Source: JANWVO01 sp964458495
Lineage (GTDB): Bacteria > Acidobacteriota > Terriglobia > Bryobacterales > Bryobacteraceae
NCBI GenBank assembly: GCA_964458495.1
Contig: CAYWJB010000001.1
Coordinates: forward strand, 62,001 to 126,000
Reading direction: 5' to 3'
Length of the DNA stretch: 64,000 nucleotides
The notes beneath the pieces are model-generated. The model made no database searches, was not told the DNA's origin, and was given only the letters and a program-made list of their open reading frames with translations. Both the position numbers and the translations under genes were made by a program. Positions 42,194-52,777 of this stretch are shown piece after piece. Positions within the stretch are counted from its first letter, which is position 1, and each line of letters begins with the position of its first letter.

Positions 42194-42336
42194 GGGGGTG
42201 GCGCGCAAAAAGCGCGGTTTTTCGGGTATTTTTCGCACCTTGCGCGTCCGGAGGCCCGTCCCGAGCGGGTTTCCGGGCCCCGGCCGCCCGCCTGCGCCCC
42301 GCGGCGCGGCTCGGGCATCATGAAGACAGGCGTCCC

Positions 42337-43476
42337 ATGAAAGCCCCGCTGGCAGTCCTGATCGCGCTCGCCGCTCCCGCCGCGGCGCAGTGGCAGGTGG
42401 ATCCGCAGGAGGCTGCCGGCCGGCAGATGGCGGAGGCGTTCGAGCGCCAGTGGAAGCAGGAACCCGAGCGCCGCATGCGCTGCCGCATCCAGCCGTTCCA
42501 GCCCTTCCTGGACTACGGCCTGCGCGTGTGGGCGGGCTATAACGTCTCCGTCCCGGCCGCTTCGCTTCTGGAGGGAGAGGCGCCCCGCGAGGTCATCTCT
42601 ATCGCCCGCGTCACCCCGCTCGAGCCTTCCGGCGAGCCGGCTCACCTCTACCAGCGGCTGGCGGTTCCCGATCCGCCGCAGGGCGTGGAGCTTCGCAAGA
42701 TCGAGATGAGCCTGGGTGGAGGGTGGTTTCTCGGGCGGGGCAATTACAGGGTCGAACTGCTGGTTCTGACCACCGGCGGCAGCGAGTGCCGTCGGCAGTG
42801 GACCCTGAAGGTTCGCGAGGACAACGCCACGTTGCCGCCCGCCAGCGTGCGCGCACTCGACACCGGGCTCTGGCATGGCTTCGGCAGCGACGGCAAGGGC
42901 CACGCCGCCATCTTCCTGCACGCCTCCCCGGTGAGGCCGCGCCGGTATGTGACGCGCCTCTCGCCCTGGGACCGCCAGGTGCTGCTGAGCACGCTGAGCG
43001 CGGTCCTGCGCGATGGCGGATTCCAGTCCGCCTCTCTGACCGTGTTCGATCTCATGAAGCGCGACGTGCTCTTCCAGACGCCGCGCCTGCAACCGCAAGA
43101 CGTCGGGCGGCTGGCGCGGCAGCTGGCCCGGGTCGATTTCGGCACCATCCCTCTGCGCACGCTCCAGGAAGGTCCGCTTCCGGGAGATTTCCTGCAGGAC
43201 CTGGTGCGCCAGGGTCTTCGCAATGAGCCCCGCCCCGATGCGCTGGTCTTCATCGGCGCCCGCTGGCGTGGCGGCCAGAAATTGCGCACGCTCGATCCGG
43301 CTCTGAAAGAAGCGGCGCCCCTGGCCTTCCATCTGGCCTACTCGCTGCCCAACGTCCCGGAAGACGCGGATGCGCTCACAAGCCTGGTGAAGGGTCTAGG
43401 GGGGCGCGTGTTCCCGATATATCTGCCGAAAAACCTGGCTCCCGCGCTGAGGCAGATGCGCGAGGCGCGGCACTGA
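42337..43476 (+). CDS. Secreted protein of unknown function
   Basis: 379 residues with signal peptide KAPLAVLIALAAPAAAQ. Mature part: an Arg/Glu-rich N-terminal segment, DYGLRVWAGYNVSVPAASL, and a mixed alpha/beta C-terminal half with LSPWDRQVLLSTLSAVLRDGGFQSASLTVFDL and PDALVFIGARWRG. The second half has the alternation of a von Willebrand A- or Rossmann-like fold, but no MIDAS motif (DxSxS) is present. I do not recognise a family. It lies before the TonB-dependent receptor on the same strand, but that gene has its own promoter. Confidence 0.7.
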   Translation: MKAPLAVLIALAAPAAAQWQVDPQEAAGRQMAEAFERQWKQEPERRMRCRIQPFQPFLDYGLRVWAGYNVSVPAASLLEGEAPREVISIARVTPLEPSGEPAHLYQRLAVPDPPQGVELRKIEMSLGGGWFLGRGNYRVELLVLTTGGSECRRQWTLKVREDNATLPPASVRALDTGLWHGFGSDGKGHAAIFLHASPVRPRRYVTRLSPWDRQVLLSTLSAVLRDGGFQSASLTVFDLMKRDVLFQTPRLQPQDVGRLARQLARVDFGTIPLRTLQEGPLPGDFLQDLVRQGLRNEPRPDALVFIGARWRGGQKLRTLDPALKEAAPLAFHLAYSLPNVPEDADALTSLVKGLGGRVFPIYLPKNLAPALRQMREARH

Positions 43477-43531
43477 GGCGGACGGACAGCGGACAGCAAG
43501 GTCCGAAACGGCGAACGCGAAATTTCCAGGG

Positions 43532-43560
43532 TTGACCAGAATCCGGAAGTGGAGTTTAAT
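43532..43560 (+). promoter_or_regulatory. Sigma-70 promoter of the TonB-dependent receptor gene
   Basis: TTGACC (43532-43537) and TTTAAT (43555-43560) with a 17-base spacer. The predicted start at about 43567 lies inside GGAGGAGG, 21 bases before the ATG at 43588. It excludes the upstream in-frame GTG at 43549 as translation start. Confidence 0.65.
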
Positions 43561-43587
43561 GGCGTGGAGGAGGTTGTCTCGTCGCAT

Positions 43588-46992
<3,405 letters not shown>

Positions 46993-47018
46993 CGCGCAGG
47001 CTCACAACCTGAATTCGA

Positions 47019-47047
47019 AAGGGCGCGCCCCAGCCGGGCGCGCCCTT
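47019..47047 (+). terminator. Strong hairpin after the TonB-dependent receptor gene
   Basis: AAGGGCGCGCCC (47019-47030), loop CAGCC, and GGGCGCGCCCTT (47036-47047): a perfect 12-bp stem, 27 bases after the stop. The following sequence has few T residues. It could serve both this gene and the convergent aldehyde dehydrogenase gene. Confidence 0.6.
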
Positions 47048-47099
47048 CGTGCATTTTGGGGCTGCGACGCCGGCGGGCGCCAGCGGCTCGCGCCGCTTC

Positions 47100-48527
47100 T
47101 CAAACACGCCAGCTGATCAGCTTGATCTCAGTCATCTCCTCGATGGCGTAACGCGGCCCCTCTCGCCCCGTGCCGCTGAGTTTCACGCCACCGTAGGGCA
47201 TCTGGTCCACACGGAGCTGCGGCACGTCATTGATCAGGAACCCGCCGACGTGGACGCGGCGGGCGGCGCGAAACGCTTTCTCGATGTCGCGCGTGAATAT
47301 CGACGCCTGAAGGCCGTAGGGCGAGTCATTGACCGCGGCGATGGCCTCGTCCAGATCCCGGAAGCGGTTGATACCCGCCACCGGGCCGAATGCCTCCTGA
47401 GCAAAGACCCGCGCGTGAGGAGGCACGTCGGCCAGCACTGCAGGCTGCACCGTCGCCCGCTGGCGCCCGCCTCCGGCGACCAGCTTCGCTCCGGCTTCGA
47501 TGGCTTCACCGATCCACGCTGTGACGCGCTGAGCCTCGGCTTCCGTGATCAGGGAAGTGACGGCTGCGCTTTCCTCCAGCGGATGGCCGATGGCGAGCTC
47601 CGCCGCCCTGGCAGCGAAGCGGCTGACGAAGCCGGAGTGGATGGCCTCGTCGGCAAAGATCCGCTGGACGGAGATGCAGACCTGCCCCGAATTGGCGTAG
47701 GCGCCGGGCACGCAGCGCGAGACGGCGTCGTCCAGATCGGCGTCGGCGCACACGATCACGGCCGAATTGTTTCCCAGCTCCAGCGTCACGCGCTTCATGC
47801 CGGAGCGGGAGCGGATGCGGAGGCCGACTTCGGCGCTGCCGGTAAACGTCACCATCCGGATGTCCGGATGCTCTACAAGAAAATCGCCCACGGCGCCGCC
47901 GGGCCCGGTGACGACGTTCAGCGCGCCAGGCGGGAGCCCTGCGTCAAGGAACAGGCGCGCCAGCTGCAGCGCTGTGACAGGCGTGGCTGAGGCGGGCTTG
48001 TGAATGACGGCGTTGCCCGCGGCCAGCGCGGGGCCGATCTTGTGCATGGACAGGTTCAGCGGGAAATTGAACGGCGTGATGGCGGCGATCACTCCCAGCG
48101 GCTCGCGGATGAACATCGCCATGCGCCCTGCGCCCGCCGGGGCGGCGTCCATGGGCACCTCTTCGCCTGCCAGGCGGTGCGCCTCTTCGGCGGAAAAGAA
48201 CAGCGTGGAGAGGGCGCGCTCGACTTCCGTGCGCGCCTCGCGCAGCGGCTTGCCACTTTCGCTGGCAATCGTTCGGGCGAAGAGCTCCCGTCGCTCGCCG
48301 AGCAGCGCATGGGCCCGAAGCAGGATGGCGGCGCGCTCGGCGCGGGTCATCTCCCGCATCACCGCGGCCGCGCGGCCGGCGGCTTCGACAGCACGGCGGA
48401 GGTGTTCCTCCGAAGCCGCAAAGACCGTGGCGAACGGTTCGCCGTCGTAGGGAATGCGCACGGTGAGCGGAGACTCCGAACGGTGTTCGGCGCCGCCGAT
48501 GATCATGGGATATTCAGGCACGGGCAT
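47100..48527 (-). CDS. Aldehyde dehydrogenase family protein
   Basis: 475 residues from ATG 48527 with GGGAGG six bases upstream; an open extension to 48908 overlaps the YdjM-like gene and is rejected. NAD(P)-dependent oxidation of an aldehyde to the acid. Catalytic residues are N154 (PFNFPLN), E250 (LELGNNSAV) and C284 (SGQVCISVQR). LGNNSAVIVCADADLD resembles the lactaldehyde/glycolaldehyde and GapN branch. Last gene of a leftward operon with a membrane hydrolase, an oligogalacturonide-lyase homologue and a methyltransferase. It could serve sugar or uronate breakdown (inference). Confidence 0.88.
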   Translation of the reverse strand: MPVPEYPMIIGGAEHRSESPLTVRIPYDGEPFATVFAASEEHLRRAVEAAGRAAAVMREMTRAERAAILLRAHALLGERRELFARTIASESGKPLREARTEVERALSTLFFSAEEAHRLAGEEVPMDAAPAGAGRMAMFIREPLGVIAAITPFNFPLNLSMHKIGPALAAGNAVIHKPASATPVTALQLARLFLDAGLPPGALNVVTGPGGAVGDFLVEHPDIRMVTFTGSAEVGLRIRSRSGMKRVTLELGNNSAVIVCADADLDDAVSRCVPGAYANSGQVCISVQRIFADEAIHSGFVSRFAARAAELAIGHPLEESAAVTSLITEAEAQRVTAWIGEAIEAGAKLVAGGGRQRATVQPAVLADVPPHARVFAQEAFGPVAGINRFRDLDEAIAAVNDSPYGLQASIFTRDIEKAFRAARRVHVGGFLINDVPQLRVDQMPYGGVKLSGTGREGPRYAIEEMTEIKLISWRV

Positions 48528-48550
48528 GGCCGCCTCCCGGCTTGAGTCCA

Positions 48551-49558
48551 TCAGCGCTTTCTCGCTTCCATCCTGCCAAAGGAGAACTCTTCGCGCTGCA
48601 CGCGCCCGGTCGCGTCCACCAGGAAGGAGGCGACAAACGAATTTCCCTCCGGCGGACCGAAGCGCAGATCGGCGATGCGCACCAGCGTCGCGCCCTCCGG
48701 GTCGGGCGCGGGCGTGACAGACCAGCACTGCACTTGCGAGAACTCGAGGAAGACGCGACCCGTCTCCGTCGACTCCAGGACGGGCCGGAGGAGGTCGGCG
48801 TCCGGCTTGTAGAAAACGTTTCCTGCCTCCGGGTCCAGCGGCCGCCGGAGGTCGACGGGCACAAGCCGCCAGGCCGAGCGCGTCTCCACGACGCCGGTCC
48901 ATTTCCACGGATCCGCCGGCGTGGGCGTGGCCAGCACGCGGCGTGGCGGCTCGCCGCCGTAGACGCGCGCGTTCAGTTGCGCCACCGCCTGCTCATGCTG
49001 GAGCGCCCGGAACCCGATGATGGCGGCGAATCCGGCCAGCCCGAGCCACGCCATGCCGCGGCCGGGCGTGCCGCGGGCGCCAATCTCCGAATACACGAGC
49101 CGGGCCAGCATGGGGCCGAGCGTGCAAACCAGCAGCACGGCCCACACCCACACGTCGACGATGAAAAGCAGGTCGAGATGCAGCCAGCGTTCGCTCATCG
49201 GGGTCCACAGGCGAATGCCGTAAACGTTGAGCAGATCGAGCAGCGGGTGTGTGAGCCCGGCGACGAGCGAGATCAGGTAAGCGCGCAGCCACGAGGCGCG
49301 CGTGAGCGGCCCGCGGCGCCGCGCCAGCAGCCACCACAGCGGCAGAGGCGCCGCGGCCACCAGCGGCAGCCAGAGCAGAGAGTGCGTGAAGCCGCGATGG
49401 TAGTGCAGGTAGCAGATCCAGCTCTTCGCGCCGGTGAGAATGTCGATATCGGCGAAGTTGGCCGCGCCGACAGCCAGCGCGGTTCCAAAAGGCACGCCGC
49501 GCGCCAGCCCCGTGCGGGCCAGCAGCACGCCGGTGAGGGAGTGGGTGAGGTTATCCAT
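48551..49558 (-). CDS. YdjM-like membrane-bound metal-dependent hydrolase
   Basis: 335 residues. N-terminal DNLTHSLTGVLLAR, DIDILTG and HRGFTHSLLWLPLV with the paired HR..TH and D residues that mark the LexA-regulated inner-membrane hydrolase family (YdjM/DUF457). Four to five transmembrane helices run through residues ~60-190. The C-terminal ~130 residues are soluble (VYGGEPPRRVLATPTPADPW onward) and not part of the core. Function is unresolved in the family, and the LexA link in E. coli cannot be tested here. Overlaps the PL22-like gene by 8 bases. Confidence 0.85.
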   Translation of the reverse strand: MDNLTHSLTGVLLARTGLARGVPFGTALAVGAANFADIDILTGAKSWICYLHYHRGFTHSLLWLPLVAAAPLPLWWLLARRRGPLTRASWLRAYLISLVAGLTHPLLDLLNVYGIRLWTPMSERWLHLDLLFIVDVWVWAVLLVCTLGPMLARLVYSEIGARGTPGRGMAWLGLAGFAAIIGFRALQHEQAVAQLNARVYGGEPPRRVLATPTPADPWKWTGVVETRSAWRLVPVDLRRPLDPEAGNVFYKPDADLLRPVLESTETGRVFLEFSQVQCWSVTPAPDPEGATLVRIADLRFGPPEGNSFVASFLVDATGRVQREEFSFGRMEARKR

Positions 49559-50660
49559 GAAGCTCCAGGGCGTAGACTTGCGGGCGCCCGCTTCGGTCGC
49601 TCGTGTAAATCACATATCTCTCGGCAGGTGAGAAAGACGGGTGCGGGTGCGTGTATTGCGGCCCGTAAACCGTATCCGCAGCGTTCTCCATCCAGCTGAG
49701 ACTCTGGCCCAGGGAGGCGCGGGCGGCGGCGAAATCCTCGGGCAGTGCGTAACGGGACCTGGCCCATTGAGAGCCGCGGTTCGAGCTCCCGGACAGCCCC
49801 ACGAGGCGCTGCTCGCCAGAGGCGGCGTCGATCAGAAAAAGGCCGCGGTCCGGATGGTTGGTGTCGCACAGGATCCGCGTCCCCGCGCGGTTGGGGGCGA
49901 TGTGCCAGGCGTTGAACTCGCAGATCCTGCGGCGTTCGCGCGTGGTCCAGTCCATGCGCCAGACGGCGAAGGGCCATTCCACGTAGATGAGATCGCCAGT
50001 CGCGCCGAGGAACGTTTCATGCACTACGAACTCGTCGTTCGAGTGCTCGTAGAGGCATTCGAGCCCCGTGCCATCGCGGCGGATGCGATGCATGCGCGGC
50101 GCGGGATCGGCGGCGAACTCGATCCATTCGGGCTCCAGCGGATGGAACTGCGGGTGGATCACCATGCGCGGGAAGCGGTGAAACGCCCAGCCGGTCCCAT
50201 CCGCGCGTCCGGCCACCAGCCCGTGCTCCGGTCCGATCTTTGCGGCTGCCGTGATCCACTCGCCATCCAGAGAAAGCGAGACTTCGCCAAACTGGGCGTT
50301 GCCATAGTTCACGATGCAGCGCTCCGCCAGCGTATCGCGGCGAATCTCCCAGATCGAGCCCCCGCGCACGAAAAGCACCGACTCGCCGTGCGGGTGGATT
50401 GCTGGAGAAAAGGGGTGAATGGGACCGGCAGCCGTCCACTGGCGAATTTCGCCAGAAGGGAACGGCTCAACCGAATACAGCTGCCAGGCGCCGCTGCGGT
50501 TGCTGGAGAAAAGCAGAACCTCCTCATCGGGCGTCAGTGCGGTGTTGAGGAAATAAGGGTGGTGGCTGATCGCGTCCGCGCTGGTGAGGCAGTGGACGGG
50601 CGCGCCGGTGGCAGCGTCGCGCCCGGCAGAGTGCTCCGAGGGGAAGCGCGCGTTCTTCAT
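49551..50660 (-). CDS. Oligogalacturonide-lyase homologue (PL22-like beta-propeller)
   Basis: 369 residues, no signal peptide. The opening (TGAPVHCLTSADAISHHPYF) and the HPHPSFSPAERYVIYTSDRSGRPQVYAL end match, in my recollection, the oligogalacturonide lyase (Ogl, PL22) pattern: LTxxDxISHxxYF and THPHPSFTPxxxxVLFTSD. Propeller blades such as LTPDEEVLLFSSNRSGAWQLY lie between. Ogl cleaves unsaturated di-galacturonate to monomers in pectin breakdown, in the cytoplasm, using metal-binding His residues; several His are present (HHPYF, HPQFHP, THPHPSF). No other pectinase is next to it, so the substrate may be a different uronide. Confidence 0.72.
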   Translation of the reverse strand: MKNARFPSEHSAGRDAATGAPVHCLTSADAISHHPYFLNTALTPDEEVLLFSSNRSGAWQLYSVEPFPSGEIRQWTAAGPIHPFSPAIHPHGESVLFVRGGSIWEIRRDTLAERCIVNYGNAQFGEVSLSLDGEWITAAAKIGPEHGLVAGRADGTGWAFHRFPRMVIHPQFHPLEPEWIEFAADPAPRMHRIRRDGTGLECLYEHSNDEFVVHETFLGATGDLIYVEWPFAVWRMDWTTRERRRICEFNAWHIAPNRAGTRILCDTNHPDRGLFLIDAASGEQRLVGLSGSSNRGSQWARSRYALPEDFAAARASLGQSLSWMENAADTVYGPQYTHPHPSFSPAERYVIYTSDRSGRPQVYALELHG

Positions 50661-51313
50661 TTGCGAAATATCAGGATATGCTGCCAGGGCAGATCGTTCA
50701 AAACGCGGTCGAAGACGAAGCCTTCGGGTTCGACCTCGGCGCGCGCCTCGGCGATGCTCATTTTGTGTTCCTCGCGGATCGGGACAGAGGGATCTTCCTT
50801 GCGGAACTCGATCAGCACAAGGCGCCCGCCGGGCTTGAGCGATTCGCGCAGGCGGCGCAGCATCTGCTGCGGGTAGGCCAACTCGTGGTAGACATCAACG
50901 AGAAGCGCGAGGTCAAGCGACTCCGGGGGGAGGCGCGGATCGGTCTCCGAGGCGAGCACCGCCTGCACGTGGGCGAGGCGCTTGCGCTGGATGCGCTGCT
51001 CGAGCAGACGGATCATCTCAGGCTGGATGTCGGTGGCATAAACGCGTCCGAAAGGACCGACGGCGCGGGCGAGCAGTTCCGTGTAATAGCCGGAGCCTGC
51101 GCCGATGTCCGCCACGGTCTGCCCTGGCTTCAGGCGCAGCAGGCGAACGGCGAGACTGGGGCGTTCCTCGGATTCGCGCTCGGAACGCTCCAGCCATGCC
51201 GCGCCGGCAGCGCCCATGACAGGCGCGATCACGCGCCCCGTCGCCGGATGACGCAGGGGCTGGGCGGAGCAGGAGACGGCGGCCAGCCACAAAAACGCCG
51301 CCGTCCATTGCAT
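50657..51313 (-). CDS. Class I SAM-dependent methyltransferase with predicted signal peptide
   Basis: 218 residues from ATG 51313; the frame is open further upstream but without similarity. An N-terminal hydrophobic stretch (TAAFLWLAAVSCSAQ) is predicted to be a signal peptide, with a Cys that could be a lipobox (AAVSC). The catalytic domain follows: motif I VADIGAGSGYYTELL (67-81), VDVYHELAYPQQMLRRLRESLKPGGRLVLIEF and a final DLPWQHILIFRK. S-adenosylmethionine is not expected in the periplasm, so export is odd and may mean a membrane anchor. Overlaps the PL22-like gene by 4 bases (ATGA). Confidence 0.85.
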   Translation of the reverse strand: MQWTAAFLWLAAVSCSAQPLRHPATGRVIAPVMGAAGAAWLERSERESEERPSLAVRLLRLKPGQTVADIGAGSGYYTELLARAVGPFGRVYATDIQPEMIRLLEQRIQRKRLAHVQAVLASETDPRLPPESLDLALLVDVYHELAYPQQMLRRLRESLKPGGRLVLIEFRKEDPSVPIREEHKMSIAEARAEVEPEGFVFDRVLNDLPWQHILIFRK

Positions 51314-51367
51314 AAGGCTGCGGGATTCGGTATGTTGCACACTGATACTGATTCGGAGGCGAGAGAA

Positions 51368-51907
51368 ATGTACGCAGCTTTTCGTGCGGTTTTTCCGGCG
51401 GCGGCTCTGGCGGTGGCGTTGACTGGCCTGGCGGCCTGCGGGGGCAGGAAGGCGGATGCCGTGCATGCCATGGGCTCTCCTGTAGTGGCCGGGGATCTGA
51501 GCTACACGGTCTACGACACCGAATGGAGGGACGAACTCCAGGGCGATTCCGGCCCGCGAAAGCCGCAGCACAGGTTTCTGCTCGTCACCGTGAGCATCAC
51601 CAACAACGGACCGGAAGATGCCGCGGCGCCTCTGTTGACGGTGATCGACAAGAACGGCAAGGAGACTCTGGAGCTGGACAAGGGCGAAGGTGTTCCGCAG
51701 TGGATGGGGCTTCTGCGCCGCATTCGGAGCACGCAGACAGAGACGGGGACGCTGCTGTTCGACGTGCCGCCGGGCGACTATACGCTGCGTGTTTCCAGCG
51801 GCGGCGACGTGGAGAAGGAACAGACGGCTCTGGTGCGCCTGCCCTACCGGGAGGAGGCGCCCGCGGGCAAACCGGCGGCGGAGCCGCAGATGCCTCCGGC
51901 GCAATAG
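51368..51907 (+). CDS. DUF4352-like lipoprotein
   Basis: 179 residues, ATG preceded by GGAGG. Signal peptide with a lipobox LAAC (Cys 24). The mature domain has the DUF4352 Ig-like layout: DLSYTVYDTEWRDELQGDSG, HRFLLVTVSITNNGPEDAAAPLLTVIDKNGKETLEL and TGTLLFDVPPGDYTLRVSSG. Pro/Ala-rich tail. Such domains are telokin/Ig-type and generally of unknown function. It heads a rightward pair and is divergent from the methyltransferase gene, with 54 bases between starts. Confidence 0.8.
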   Translation: MYAAFRAVFPAAALAVALTGLAACGGRKADAVHAMGSPVVAGDLSYTVYDTEWRDELQGDSGPRKPQHRFLLVTVSITNNGPEDAAAPLLTVIDKNGKETLELDKGEGVPQWMGLLRRIRSTQTETGTLLFDVPPGDYTLRVSSGGDVEKEQTALVRLPYREEAPAGKPAAEPQMPPAQ

Positions 51908-51925
51908 AGGCGCAGAATAGAAATT

Positions 51926-52768
51926 GTGGGCTGCCACTGGCTGATGCTGCTGCCGCTGGCGGCGATGGCCGCCGATCCGCCGCCAGCATCGAAGCTGGCC
52001 ATCACTGGCGCCACGTTGCACTTCCGCCAGGAAGACGGCCCCGCCATCAGCGCCAATTACGAATATCATGCGGGCGAGTTGCTCTATCTCAGCTTTCGCA
52101 TAGCCGGCTTCCGGGCCGTGAAGGACCGCGTGGATCTGCGGTGGACCCTCTATGCTACCGACCCGGAAGGGCGGCTGCTCGAACCGCCCGCCAGCGGCGC
52201 CATTCGGGAAGAGCTGGCCTTTGAAGACAAGAACTGGCTGCCGCGCGTGCAGTACACGCTGGCGCTGCCCGGGCAGCTTCCTCCAGGGGAGTATCGCATC
52301 AAGATCCGCGCCGCCGATGAACTGGCGCAGTCGAGCGCCGAGCTGGACGTCCCCTTCCGCGTGGGCGGCAAGGCGCTTCCACAGGTGAAGGAGCTGAGCA
52401 TCCTGAATCTCGGCTTCTACCGGGACGAGGCCGAACGCGAGCCGATGGCGGATCCGCTCTACCACCCCGGCCAGATGCTGGTGGCGCGCTTCCAGGTGGC
52501 CGGGTTCACCCTGGGCGAGAAGAACCGTTTCGCCGTTGGCTACGGCCTGAAGGTGCTGAACGCGCAAGGCGATGTACTGTTCACGCAGGAAGAGGCGGCC
52601 AGCGACGAGGGCGAGCCGTTCTATCCGCGCCGGCTGCTGAACGGTGCGCTGACGCTCAGCATCACCGAGGGCGTGACGCCCGGCGACTACTTGCTGGAAG
52701 TAACCGTCACGGACAAAGGTGGCGGCAAGACGGCCACCGCGCAGGGGCGCTTCCGGGTGGAGAAGTAG
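51926..52768 (+). CDS. Secreted two-domain beta-sandwich protein of unknown function
   Basis: 280 residues from GTG 51926 with signal peptide CHWLMLLPLAAMAADP. Two similar Ig-like halves can be aligned by eye: YHAGELLYLSFRIAGFRAVKDRVDLRWTLYATDPEGRLLEPP in the first and YHPGQMLVARFQVAGFTLGEKNRFAVGYGLKVLNAQGDVLF in the second. The second ends with TPGDYLLEVTVTDKGGGKTATAQGRFRVEK. The 3' 288 bases of this gene are repeated 3082 bases downstream, beyond the synthetase gene. Function unknown; binding or structural. Confidence 0.72.
   Translation: MGCHWLMLLPLAAMAADPPPASKLAITGATLHFRQEDGPAISANYEYHAGELLYLSFRIAGFRAVKDRVDLRWTLYATDPEGRLLEPPASGAIREELAFEDKNWLPRVQYTLALPGQLPPGEYRIKIRAADELAQSSAELDVPFRVGGKALPQVKELSILNLGFYRDEAEREPMADPLYHPGQMLVARFQVAGFTLGEKNRFAVGYGLKVLNAQGDVLFTQEEAASDEGEPFYPRRLLNGALTLSITEGVTPGDYLLEVTVTDKGGGKTATAQGRFRVEK
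52481..52768 (+). repeat. Direct repeat, copy A (3' end of the secreted beta-sandwich gene)
   Basis: These 288 bases recur at 55563-55850 in the same orientation and without length change; by hand count 249 of 288 positions agree, and the last ~165 bases agree almost completely. The similarity stops at the stop codon. The two copies flank the synthetase gene. Confidence 0.85.
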
Positions 52769-52777
52769 GCGGGCCGG

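Noticed and set aside
48528..48908. Longer N-terminus for the aldehyde dehydrogenase
   Set aside because: It would run through the YdjM-like gene; the ATG at 48527 has a well-placed GGGAGG.
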